Origin: Stenocarpella maydis
Taxonomy: Eukaryota; Ascomycota; Sordariomycetes; Diaporthales; Diaporthaceae
DNA: 64,000 bases
NCBI GenBank assembly: GCA_002270565.1
Contig: NQMI01000120.1
Location: forward strand, 79,566-143,565
Direction: 5' to 3'
Both the position numbers and the translations under genes were made by a program. The notes under the pieces were generated by a model. It was not told the origin of the DNA, did no database searches, and saw nothing but the letters and a program-made list of their open reading frames with translations. Positions 50,756 through 62,582 of the stretch are shown here, piece after piece (positions within the stretch are counted from its first letter, which is position 1; each line of letters opens with the position of its first letter).

Positions 50756-53716
50756 TTAATATAGAGATCGAGGATTCGCACCCGCAAAAACGGGGGGTAC
50801 ACCCGTACAAGTGCAGCCCCTGTGCGCCAATATTATTTTATACCATCCATTCGCCATATAAAACAATAATATACGGTTATTAACTATATATCTATCGCTA
50901 TATACGAATGCTACTATTGTTACTTCTGCTTGCCCCTATTGTTTCTTCTTCCCTAGTGTTTTGGCTACTTCTTTCCTCGTCGTTTATGACGCTCTGGTGA
51001 TGCCCCAAGCACCTGAATCTCCTCCTGGGTCTCGTTCTTGTTGCTGATGAGGTCCTCCATAGTTAGGTCTACCTGTGGCAGCTGGTTGACTGTCTTATGA
51101 GCCCTCGTATGGGGCTTTTTGGCTGCTGGCTCGGGTGTTGAGGCTGTTGTTACTGGCGAGGCTGTATCTGCAGAACGTTGCTTTGGAAGCTAATGAGTGG
51201 CTGGCTTTGTGAGCCCTGCTTCTAACTGCTTGTCCCGCTGGATGGCTTCTCGCTGGTTCTTCCTGCTATGGGAGTCCTCCTGGTTAAGGGACTGGAGGGT
51301 CTTATTATTTCACTTGAATGCTGAAACAATACGTTGTATAGAAGCTGTTGTTGCCCTCGTTTTATTGCCTGCCCTACTGCCTAGACTAGTTGTTATTGAG
51401 GTTGTCTTCTTGCCCAGTATAGCCTTCCTATGCTTAGTGAGGATTCCTTCTTTGTTTTTGCTAAATGTACTCTTATCGTGAGGTCTTCTCTTTATAGTAG
51501 TAACCTTTTTGGGCGAGCGGATTAGAAGGAGAGGGTTTCCAATTAAGAGGTTGCGATCTAGCTAATAAGACTTATGGATATCCTCCTTCTTAAGTGGGTA
51601 TCTGGCTTCCTTATGGTTAGTAATTCAGCTTGCATAGGGCAAGCTATATTAGGTGTAGATGGGGTAAATGTAAGTTGTAGGTAAGTAGTTGCCCTATAGG
51701 ATCTTCCCCTAAAGTATATGCTATGCGGAAATTCTCTCTATTGCGAGCAGGTTAAGGGCAGCCTATGAGACTTAAAGTGGAAGCTTGCTTAGCTACTTCT
51801 ACCTGTTGAACTTCTCTAGTAAGTATGTCTTCTAACGGGCTTCCTTAAGGCGTAGGGCATAAGAACTATTGAGAATTATCTTATTAGCAGCCTTAATTAG
51901 GTATAGAATGTTTCCTATCTTGTGGCTGAGATAGACCTTTAGCTTTTGGTGCGTGGCCTTTGTGGGGGAGGTTGCATGTAAGCTGAAGTTGAGAGTCTTG
52001 TAGGTCTTGTGGGTAGCCCATTTGGTAACGATCTTCTCTTCCTCATTAATATACTAGGTCTGAAGATAGTTGATAATTGCTGCCTGGTCTGAAAACTTCT
52101 TTTGAAGGCGCTGCTAAGCTATATTATAGATCTTATGATTAATTAAGAACTTTATGATCTTTAGTAGGTTAAATAGGGCCTGGTGAGTGTAGGGGATATC
52201 CTTTAGATTAGGGATCCTTGTGGGTATTACGGCCTTATTTCTTCTAGGCCTATTAAGTGATTCCTTATCCTCTTCCTTGCTAGCTTTATCTTTTGATTTA
52301 TCCTCTTCTCTTCCTATTACCTATAGCTTCTTCTACTTCTTTTGAATATTTAGGGTAATGTTTGCATTAATATGGAAGATATATAGTTGATAATGTGCTT
52401 GAAGGAATTCGTGATTCAGGGCGTTGATTAGAGCAGTATTATAGTTGGTTATATAGAGCATCAGGTTATTAGCTTAGTAGTAGCAAAGGAGGTTGTAAAC
52501 TTGCTTAAGAAGCTACTAGAAGTTAGGTTCCTTCTTGCTATTAATAATGCCTTGGAATAGGGGTAGATTCTTCCTTGTATGGGTTATATAAGTGCCTTGG
52601 AAGTACAGCATCTTCTTATTATTTATCACATACATACAATCAAGTGAGAGGTACTGCGTGAAGTGATTCTCTTGGATTTAGTTGATCTGCTCGTTTATAT
52701 ACTAGAAGATGCCTGTAATGTTATTGTCGCCATTAGTGGAATAGCGGTACTAGTATCCCTTCTCTTTAAGTAGATCTAATGATGCCTGGGTTGGAGTGTA
52801 GATGCTAGACTTCTCTTTCCGCTAGGCCTTGAGCTAGTCCTTTATTATGTTTGGTCCTACCTTTATGTTTGGGAATTGTTGCTGAAGCGCTATTTTGAGC
52901 TTCTTCGGCTTAGTAAATGAGGGATTTTGGGCGGTGTGACTGAGGAACTTGCGTTGGGGATCGGTCAGCCGTACCCAGCCTCGCTAGGCTTCCTCTACTT
53001 CTTAAGGACCGTGATGTGTATGCTATCCCTCCTGAATAATAAGCTTTTACTTGCCTTCTGTTGCTTTTATCGTATGGGTAAGTGTGTGCTATTTATAGCT
53101 GGTTTTGATTGTTGTGGCGTTTGCTTTTATGGTGGTTGAGGGCTGCTGGGTGCCCCGGCTGTAGCCTAGTTGAACCCGGTTTGGGTCTGACTTTTGGGTA
53201 GCTATTAAGAATCCAGCAGCCTTTGTGGCTATGTTTAATTTTGCCTTGAGGTTAGTAAAGGTATTGTATCCATTGTGGAAAAGTTTTAGGAAGGGAGATG
53301 GGTTAGAAAGGGCTGGTTGGTAGTTGTTTATAGTAGTAATATTAGTGTTCTAGTTATAATAGTCCGTCTGCTATTGCGCCTTAAGGTGGGTGTAATTAGG
53401 GACCTATGCTATTACTGTAATACTAGAAAATTTAATTCTGACTGATGAAGATGTATTTCTGGTGGCAAGATAATTGATTATAAGAAGAATTCGGTCCGTA
53501 TTGCATGTGGTGGGTGGTTGGCGAGGGAGTGTTGTTTGGTGGGTGAAGGAGGATTGGCAGGTCTGCAGATGAGGGCATAAAAAGCACCTGGTGGGGGTGG
53601 TGTGGGTGGTGAGGTGAGGTTAAATGGGGCGCTCTGATTGGCTGCAGCAGAGGGGCTGCACTTGTACGGGTGTACCCCCCGTTTTTGCGGGTGCGAATCC
53701 TCGATCTCTTAATATA
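50756..53716 (-). mobile_element. Mutator-like element (MULE) with 8-bp target duplication
   Basis: Terminal inverted repeats of about 58 bp (left 50764-50821, right 53651-53708) begin GAGATCGAGGATTCGCACCC and end near GTGCAGCCCCT. Exact TTAATATA copies flank the element (50756-50763 and 53709-53716). The long TIR plus an 8-bp duplication is the pattern of MULEs, and the coding relic inside agrees. Confidence 0.8.
51000..52960 (-). pseudogene. MULE transposase relic
   Basis: The minus-strand reading contains LSLDCMYVINNKKMLYFQGT and NLPLFQGIINSKKEPNF, then LMLYITNYNTALINALNHEF and AHYQLYIFHINANITLNIQK. The order (LD.TY.TN...L........D...AL.NAL...FP......C.WHI..N) is that of the MULE domain (PF10551), here with Asn for the usual Asp. 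Stops occur at expected Gln/Trp codons. The tail is Lys/Glu-rich. Dead by RIP-type changes. Confidence 0.65.
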
Positions 53717-56100
53717 AAGAATGGAAATCACTTATTAGTCCCAACAAAGCCATCCTTCTCTCTTCTTGCTTCCAGAACCCAAGCATCCAGCTCACGCTTA
53801 ACCTGCCTCCTACTCCTTAATTATCCACCACAAACCATAACTTAATGCAAACCAAGCATTCATCTCCTCTAGAGGATGATTCTGAGTAATCCTAGTACCA
53901 TACTACTTTTGCCACATTCAATATACCAATTTTCTTCATCATAGCCAACTTCTCCTTAATGTGTGCAACAAGAGCCTTCCCATACTCGAGACCCAACGGC
54001 GGAGCAGGGACACTTAAGTCAGGTCGCAACCATGGAACCGCTCTCAGGCATCATAACAAATTGGATAACTGCATAAAAGAGAGACAAGCAAGCTCGTCTT
54101 GAGCACCACCGCGCCGTGGAAGGATGCCGTTGGAAAACACACCATCGAATTCCAGCTTAAGGCTCACAAAAACACCATTGCCAACAGGCTCGGTCTTTCC
54201 GCACAAGATGACGGGAGGATCCATTCTGGTGGATAAGAAGCGGCGGGTAAGAGTTTAGTTGATATTGGAGGGGTTGAGTAATCGCGATGGGGACAGCCGA
54301 GTCAGGTTGGCTGAAAGCACAGAGAAGGGCGTAGCAACAGGCATAAAGAGGCACACTTCGCGCAGGCTGTTGAGCAAAACCTGGGCTTCTAAGGATGGTA
54401 GCTCGCGGGAAAGCGTGAAGCGGGAAACTCTGGTTTGGTCCCCGTCGGAACTGTTGCGGCGACGGGTCCAACAGGCATATGCACAAGGCTTTCTGGTGTT
54501 GGGGCCAGAACAGGACTACTTAGCGCCAACAGCCGGCGTTATAATACGTGCTGGCGGACACAATATTCCCGCGGTTTATCCATGTGCATTAGGTGTCTAC
54601 TGTCTGTACCAGATCTTAAGTTTCCATGTACTACCAAGATATTAACTCAAGTACCTGTGATTGTTTTTGGTCTTTTTTGAACCAAGGCTATCAGCAGCAC
54701 CATATCTGGGTCCATCAGGAGCAGCAATCTCTTTAGCTTTGAAGGCCTTGTGGCCGTTATTACTAGCGGAGGATCAGGTTCGTTTGCCCCATCTCAGATG
54801 CAGCTAGCACCGCTCAGCAACAAGAAGTCCATGGTCTCAGCTCTACTCCGCCTGACCATTTTCCGAGATTCCGCAGTGCAGGATGTGACGGCACTGGCAA
54901 GGCTTGGGGGCTTGACATCCAGCATTACACAAAGCCCTGGTGGTTACTTCAAGTGGTGAATGCATACACCTAAGTGATTCACTTGGATGTATGTATTCAT
55001 CAGGTGCCTACCTCCAATACTAATGGGTTGAGGTACAAGGGTTCTATCAACACGACAGCCACTCTGGTGTACCCAATGATATGTTTCAATGTTGGTCCAC
55101 CAAGCGGAACCTTGCTTCGTGTAACTCAGTATTAGGGCCCTGGCTGCCGTTACTATCAGCTGTTCGCGAACGCCCTCGATCTTCTCACCTTCGGCCCTTG
55201 CACAATCCGCGTTGCGTTCCCTGCGGCACTCCGCGTTCACGAGGTTGCTGCAGCAACTGAATTGAGATATTCATCATGAGCTGTGACCGTCATCATCATG
55301 GAGACAGGCAAAGTGATAAAATCAGTAGCAGATTTCTGTTCTGAAAGAGTAAGCCTCCCATCGTTATTTGCCAGTGAATAGAAGAGTTCCACTCATCTCT
55401 TTAAAGGACTTACCCTCCACGTTTCCTGGCTGAGTCTCATTTCTAATCATTGTGTTATAATCTGCGGCCCGCCCTTAGCCCTCCAGTGCTAAGAAAAGGT
55501 GAAATTGGTCGGCTGTCTACAGTTAAGCTGCGCCTAGTAGTATGCACTATATGGCTTCGGCTACATTGTACATTTTCTTGTGAGGGCCATATCAGCCTGT
55601 ATTGTCTACACAGAGCCACCTCGTAGGTGCGGTCAATGGTATGACAAGTAATGATTGGATGGAATTTAATAGTGCGAAGAATATGTTCTTTATTCGAGGA
55701 TATCGTTTCGTTATACCAGGCTGCATTAATTTTGTCTTGTAGGTAGGTATCTACGCCAAGATATAGAATTGGCATAGCCTGCCCAGGTGCTCTTGCGGCC
55801 TCTTATATATTTCTATGGCCTGAAAGTTGCTATAGTAGGGCGATGTTCGCTATGACAGCTGATGGTACCTAATACCTTAGCAAATCTTGATTATATTGCC
55901 GATTTGAATTGAGGTTATTTTCTTCCACGGATATGGAATTAGTAACGTTTAATGCGTTTCTTAATAATTACTTCCGCATCGAGGCTATATGTTTTAATAT
56001 CCTTAAATGACTTAATGATGCCGTCGCAGAGAATAATCCAATTCTCGGTCTTATCCTCGTAACTTAGCTAACATGAATCATTTGGCCATAGCAGATTCCA
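53717..56100. other. Mostly non-coding, decayed sequence
   Basis: GC content recovers gradually. Frames on both strands are short and domain-free. The sequence might include decayed upstream parts of the PKS fragment, but no motif supports it. Confidence 0.4.
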
Positions 56101-56580
56101 TTATTCGGGCTTTTCTGGGAATAACAGCGACATGTTCTGGTTAAAGCCTTGAACGAGTTCAACGTCGCTGCTTCAGGGCTTTGCTCCGTTGAGATGCGCG
56201 GGACTGGTATGCAGATTTCCATACATACGCCTGCCAAGGTAATAGGGTCCCGCAAAGCTGGAAACATAATCTATGTTGGTATTGTCAAGGCCAACGTCGG
56301 CCACGCTCAGGCGACTGGGGGCAGGGACAAGTCACACCAAGGTGTTTGCTCATGATGAAGCATCGTACACATTCCACCACATGCTAGTCTCTGCACTACT
56401 CTGGACAAGAGCCTTGTCGAGAATCTGAGTGAGCGCACCGTACATATTGCCCGTGTCCCCCTGGCTTGGGGCTCGCATGAGACTGGCCGCAAGGCCGTCA
56501 TTAGCGACTTCAGTGCCAGGCGGAAACACCACACTGCTTATCGAGGAGGCTCCCAGAAGCAAGTGGAACTAGAATTAAGT
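56100..56580 (+). pseudogene. Polyketide synthase ketosynthase fragment, broken
   Basis: Three plus-strand frames together carry, in order, the C-terminal KS signatures of a fungal type I (non-reducing-like) PKS. RGTGMQ (at about 56195, usual HGTGTQ) and YVGIVKANVGHAQATGG (56270-56325, with the KS His of NIGH) come first. LMMKHRT follows at about 56352, then NLSERTVHIA at about 56420, and GGNTTLLIEEAP at about 56520-56560. The blocks are separated by at least two frameshifts and a stop, and neither the active-site Cys block nor AT/ACP domains are found. It is a remnant of a biosynthetic gene, not a working enzyme. Confidence 0.65.
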
Positions 56581-58027
56581 CGACATGGACGTAGCGAGAA
56601 AACCTAGAAACTACAGCTTGCTACTTAGTGTTCCGCATTCTCTCCCGCTAGCTTTCTCATGCCTCTGTTTCACGCCCTGCATTGCCTGGGCGACAACTAC
56701 CTCCTGCATGTGTAACGCAGCCGGCCCAGGGCCCTGGTACTACTTTGACCGGTCCGAGCGAAGACCGAAAATGGATTAGTCGCCATGCATCATGTTCCGA
56801 GACGGAATGGCGAACTACTGAGATTGGAGTCGGAGGAACTGGATACCACTTCTACACAAGTCTTGGTCCCTCGATCTTCCGACGAGAGGCGCACGCTAGC
56901 TAGGAAATAAACGCCCACAAGTCGAGCTTCATCTCTCCCATTTTTCCGTCACTTTCTGCAGAGGAAATCACGGCTCAGTTGCTGGCCTCACATCCTCCTT
57001 TATGTTCCACGAAATGATGTGCTCCTGGCTAGCCCGGTTGAATCCTTCTGTACCACCACTAGGTGCATAGTCAGCTTCAAGTCATCCTCCCTCAAGCTTG
57101 TTTCTGGATCCGATTCCTAGGCTGCCAAGCGAGCTAGAATCTGTTGTTCGGTGGCACAGCAGGGGGAGAGCCAAGCTTTACAACACACTCAAGAGCAGCT
57201 TTGATCATCACATATTTAGCCCGCCGGAGAGTCAACTACTGAACGCTGGAATTCTGGATCTCCTGTGCCTGTTCAAGACAGCGGGCCCGTTTGCCTTTTC
57301 CGCCGACGGACCATATCGCCAGCAATAATCCCTCGTGACCAAGAGCTCGGCAGCTGTGTGGCGGGGAAACGGAGGGCCCTGGCCGAGTTTCCGCAAGCGG
57401 TAATTAGCACCTGTTAGGCTTGCGATGAGGGGCCCAATCAGCTGGACGCCGGAGGAAAAGGCTGGGGGCGGGAGGGGTGGACGGGACCGACATTAGGCTT
57501 CTACAGACACGAATTGCGAAACCATATTCCACGAAGCAGCCTGAAGGAGCCGGGCCGCCTGAATTGGTTGGTGGCGGTAGGGGGCCTTCCACCCAGCTTG
57601 AGCTGTAGTGACTCCGTACAAAACCTGGGGAATCACCAGGGCCAGCCAATCGCCAGCGGATGTCGCGCATGAAGGGCTAAACGAGGAGCCCTCCATCCCG
57701 CTGTGGGGCCTTCGGCACCCCGGGCACGCGGGCAACGAGTCTCTTTCTCCAGGTTGTTCCCAGGACATGGCGATCGCTCTATATCTGGGCCCCTTCCATC
57801 CCGGAGTCTCGATCTTCGAGACGCTGCTCCTCGCGTCTGAACGGACCGGAATGTGTCACGCTCCTATTCTTTAACTAAGGCTTCTACACCGCGGGTTGCA
57901 TGTCTTGGCCAGGACACCCCGACTAAGTTACTGCCCACCATCTGGCCCCCTGTGGCGTGAGCTGGCTGCTCTTTAATGCAGGGCCTCTCCACTCCACATC
58001 GGCCACACGCCTTGGAGCCTTCCTAAG
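56581..58027. other. Intergenic upstream of a sugar transporter
   Basis: No gene is supported. A 76-codon frame at 57098-57328 and others show no domain. The last 300 bp are the probable promoter of the transporter. Confidence 0.4.
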
Positions 58028-59874
58028 ATGCCTATCTACTCGTCCAAAAGCTTTGAGCGGCTCGCCGACGAAGGCCCTCGGACGAGAAACCAAGACCAGC
58101 AGGACATATTCTCCCGGATAAAAATGCCAAAGGCTGGCGCGCAGACACCAACCGCCGAGATGGAGGTGGCTCGGCCCGAAGCACCACGTTTCGAACGGGT
58201 GACATGGTACAAGGAGCCTCACCTACGGAGGCTGTATGCCATGTCCTTGGTGCTGATGATCGCCGCCGCAACGACGGGCTACGACGGGATGCTGGTGAAT
58301 ACCTCGCAGCAGATCCGCCGCTGGGAGGAGTATTTCGGACTGGACATCGACGACAACAATAAGCTGGGTGTCTTGATCAACATGTTCAACATCGGGTCCA
58401 TAGTGTCCTTTTTCATTACCCCCTACGTGGCAGACAACTACGGCCGGAAGAATGCCATCATTGTCGGCTGTATATTTATGATCGGCGGTGGCTGCCTCAC
58501 TGCATTCTGCGACGGCTACGCACGTAAGTGTGAACGGACTTTATATCACCGGCCTTGGGCTTCACGACATCTGAATAGTGCTGACAATCACATCCACAGT
58601 CTACATCGCGGGCCGTTTCCTTCTCGGCTTCGGAAATTCCCTGGCGCAGATGGCCTCGCCACTGCTGCTGACCGAGATCTGCCATCCTCAACACCGGGGT
58701 CCAGTCACCGCCATTTATAACTGTCTGTGGAACCTCGGCGCTCTCCTCGTCTCGTCCATCGGGTGGGGCACGGCCTATATCGACAACGACTGGTCCTGGC
58801 GGTCCATAACACTCATCCAAGTGGTCCCATCTGTTATACAAATCACTTTCATCTGGTGGCTACCGGAGTCTCCGCGATACCTGGTCAACAAGGACCGTAA
58901 TGAGGAAGCACTTATGGTCTTGTCAAAGTGCCATTCTGGCGGAGATATCCACGACGCCGTTGTGCAGTTCGAATTCCAGGAGATCAAGCAAACGATCCAG
59001 ATAGACAGAGACGCCGACAAGGCAACATCGTATCTCGACTTCTTTCGCACCAGAGGCAACCGGTGGCGGCTTGCCATTATCATCTCTCTCGGCGTCATTT
59101 CGCAGTATTCGGGCAACGCTCTCTTCTCAAACTACATGAACACCATCTACGAGGGCGCCGGCATCACCCTGCAGAGCCAAAAGCTTGCCATGTCCACTGG
59201 CAAGACGATCCTCGATCTGATTGTGACCATTGCAGCAGCCCTGAACGTAGACCGGTTTGGCCGGCGGCCGCTGTTCCTGATTTCCACCAGCGGCATGGTG
59301 GCCGCATTTGCAGCATGGACGGCAACAGGGGCCATATACGAGAACTCCAACCTGACCAACATCCAGAGCGGATATGCGCAGCTCGTGTTCATATGGCTCT
59401 TCGGCATCTTCTACGACATTGGCTTCTCCGGGCTGTTGGTCGCATACGCGCTGGAAATCCTTCCTTTCCATTTGCGTGCCAAGGGCATGATGATCATGAA
59501 CATCACCGTTCAGGCTGTGCTCGCCGTCGGAAAGTGCGTGGTCTTCCATCTTCTCTAAACTACCCACCTGCTGACCAGTGATTAGTCAAACCAACAAGAT
59601 AGCATGGGACAGCTTCCCACGCCACTGGATGTTTATGCTATTCTATACGTGCTGGGATGTGGCTGAATTGGTTTTTGTCTGGGTATTCTACGTTGAGACG
59701 AAAGGCCCGACGCTTGAGGAGATCGCGCGCATATTTGACGATGACGACGCGGTGGCCCATATTGACCTGAATGAAATCGCAAAGGAACTTCACGGCGACC
59801 ATTACGAGGAGGCTCATTTCGAGGCATATCGGCATAAAAAAGGACCATCTGCCCGAGAAAGATACTACTCATAA
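58028..59874 (+). CDS. MFS sugar transporter, lactose permease/hexose type (3 exons)
   Basis: The model is join(58028..58523, 58600..59533, 59586..59874), 572 residues, phases 1 and 2 matched. It is a 12-helix sugar porter that moves sugars with protons across the plasma membrane. Signatures are TTGYDGMLVN (helix 1), DNYGRKNAI (loop 2-3), ALYIAGRFLLGFGN spanning intron 1, LPESPRYLVNKDRNEEA, VDRFGRRPLFL (loop 8-9), ALEILPFHLRAKGM and VETKGPTLEEI after helix 12. The first 60 residues are polar and cytosolic. Introns are 76 nt (GTAAGT...CACAG) and 52 nt (GTGCGT...GCTGACC...TTAG). Substrate cannot be told. It is convergent with another sugar transporter 400 bp away. Confidence 0.88.
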
Positions 59875-60274
59875 TGTCGAGCTAATATCTTGTGGTTTTT
59901 GGAGAAAGCAGTGATGTATTTGCGGCTTCCCAATCCCTAACTATGCAACTCTGAAACTTCACATGGCCAACACGTTTACTAGCAAAATAATGGACAGCTA
60001 GCAGCTCAATTCTCTATAAATAACTAATGGAGCAAAGGGTTAGCCTTTGTATGCATAGGTACTCCACGCCATCATGCTGCTAGGCATTGGTCTTTCCATT
60101 TGTATCTAGCCAAAGTGGTCTTTTATAATTCCCCTCGATTGCAATTGGATGAGGTCTTGACTTCAGCACCCTTATGTCCTATAGGCATACCATACTGTGT
60201 TCTTTCTGGGACTGAGTTCCTCACTGAATGATGAGAATACCATCGCTTTTATCCAGCGTACAGTATTGACTTAA
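59875..60274. other. Convergent intergenic 3' space
   Basis: 400 bp shared by the 3' ends of the two transporters. AT-rich with possible polyadenylation signals (AATAATGG, TATAAATAA); no gene. Confidence 0.5.
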
Positions 60275-62582
60275 CTATACATGCTGGGTTACGGCAGAGA
60301 CTTGACCAACATCTTTGCCTGAGGAGGTTGCTGCGTCCAGCTCTTCATTGCGCAAGGTGGTGTTCCCCAATAGCTCTGGGCGCTCGGCTTTAAGCCTTTG
60401 GAATGTCTTTTCGGCATCCCAAACCCACTACACCATCCGCAATTAGCTATAATTCACCAGTGACCGTGTACGTAAGACAGCATGTGATCCTGATTCTCAG
60501 ATGTTCCTCACATTCATCTGAGAGGAGGCAAGATGTGGTTTGCAGGATGAGCCTTGGAGGCCCGATAGGCCTTGATATACAACGCGGTGGGGAAGGGGCC
60601 AGAAGATACTTACAGGTGTGGGTGCCGCAAACAGCAGATCCATTTCTTCTAGTGTCCTTTGATTGCTCTCTGGGTATAGCGCCCACACGATTGGGATGGC
60701 TACGACATTGCAGGCTCCAAAGATGTATAACTGTAAAATTGGTCAGAAGAACCCACATATAGTCTTTCCGTGCCCAGGCAACTTCAGGTTCTTTGGTATA
60801 TGGAGATTCAAATGGGGTCTCGGTAGGAACGCGGTGCTCTGCTTGATACTTACAGTCTTTTCGCCGATGGCATTGAACATGATTGGACACAACAGTGTCA
60901 ACCAGCCATTGCCAATAGACCAGCCGAACACACCCCAGGCGTTGCCCTTGGCTCGGACCTGCAGTGGGAATATCTCGGCCGGATACAGCCATGGCACTGT
61001 GAGCCAGGTTGCGCCAAAGACCGACGTGAATATGAAGACGAAAGATGCAGCCGCTGCCCCGTAGGACCCTGCTTGCGCCGAGTGCCCCGCATCCCGTGCA
61101 TCCTGACCAAGGCGAGAGAACCCTCCAGCTAAGAACATGGCGATGCCTTGGCCGACTGCGCCCCAGTAGAGAGTCCAGCGCCTTCCGATACGGTCAAGGG
61201 TGAAGACGCAGATCAAAGTGGCAAACATGTAGAAGATGTTATTCAGGCCGGATATCCATGCGCTCTTTGTTGAATCGTACCCGGCAATCCCAAAGATGGT
61301 CGGGGCATAGACCGTGACACCTGCGATGCCAACCCATTCCTTTCAGCGCGGCAGTCGGTCAGCCTGGGAAATTGAAACACAAAGGGATCGGGTGTACGCA
61401 GCATACTTGAATTATCTGCAGCCAAATCACGAGCTGTACGCGCCTGCCGGTATGCAGCTCCCCTGATCCGATGCCGAAGAGCATGTGGAAGTAGGAATTA
61501 TTGGACGACTCCTTAGCTTCCAGGGCGACGATGCTGCGGATATCTTGGAATTCAGCAAGAGCCTTGACTTCCCCTGCAGCATCAGTACCGCGCAGGCGAC
61601 GCAGGATGAAACGAGCTTCTTCGTCGCGGCCGACCTTGGTCAGCCATCGGGGGGACTCAGGCAGGAACCAGACAGCGCCCAGCAGGACGAGGAGCGGGAT
61701 GATCTGGAACGCAATGGGGAATCGCCACGCGATGGCGGAGTTGCCGTTATCCACGAAGGAAAGGCCAAATTCGAGCCAGTAAGCAACTACAACACCGAAA
61801 ATGTTGAGGCTGCGATCCCAAGGTCAGCACCGAGAGCCGACTGCATCGTTCGGTCCGGGATTTAGGGAAGTCTTGATCTTGCAAGGGGCCGCCATAGTGA
61901 GCCCCAGGTACCGTTAAGTAGTGGCAAGACTGCTTGGTTAAGAAACTTACGTAAACTCGATTGCGATGAACTGACCACGAGACGTGTGCTCTGCCGTCTC
62001 GGTTGCCCAGACTGGTACTATCGCGTTAAGTATTCCTGTCCCAATCCCATTCACCGCTCTTGCTAATTAATACACGTTGTCAGCGGAAGGAACTGCATGG
62101 ACGGCATGTTTATTCCAGCCTACCGCATATCATCCAGTCGTGATTCTGGGATGAGCATTGCAGAATAGCACCAACAATCGCCCACAGTGACCCAAAGGCA
62201 ATGGTTTTAATTCTGCCAACCTTGTCGCCGACCCAGCCCCCGAGCAGGCATCCAAATAGTGTCCCGAGGTAGTAAACTGATACAATACCGCCTATGACAA
62301 GGCTTATTGTGAGAATGCATGGCCTCTGCTTCTGTATGTTGGAGAACCTCAAACATTACCTTGAAGTAGGCTGTCGGTTATTATGACAACACCATTCTCC
62401 TTGTAACCGAACCCCATGAGTTCGATATAATCTTTTGCAGTGTTTACGCCCCCCATCATGCCCTGATCATAGCCAAAGAAGAAGATGCTGAGTGCGGCAA
62501 TGCTATTGATGGCGATTAGAAGCTTACGCTTCTCCAGGTGGTTGGCCACATTGAAGCCCTTGAGCCTCTGTAGCTCGCCCAT
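60275..62582 (-). CDS. MFS sugar transporter (7 exons)
   Basis: The model is complement(join(60275..60427, 60614..60730, 60854..61339, 61407..61809, 61951..62062, 62124..62291, 62360..62582)), 553 residues, all phases agreeing. Signatures are FFFGYDQGMMGGV (helix 1), GDKVGRIKTIAFG, ARAVNGIGTGILNAI, PESPRWLTKVGRDEEA, LDRIGRRWTLYWG, LYPAEIFPLQVRAKGNAWG and YPESNQRTLEEMDLLF. The last exon gives WVWDAEKTFQRLKAERPELL, the usual end of this group. It lies behind a 186-nt intron; a nearer acceptor at about 60535 would give only six more residues and is less likely. Proton-coupled hexose or pentose import is the family role; the substrate is unknown. Unspliced frames show only pieces. Confidence 0.85.

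Noticed and set aside
52927..53139. 70-codon hydrophobic frame
   Set aside because: It is antisense to the MULE relic.
60447..60992. 181-codon frame on the minus strand
   Set aside because: It crosses exons and introns of the sugar transporter in a shifted frame.
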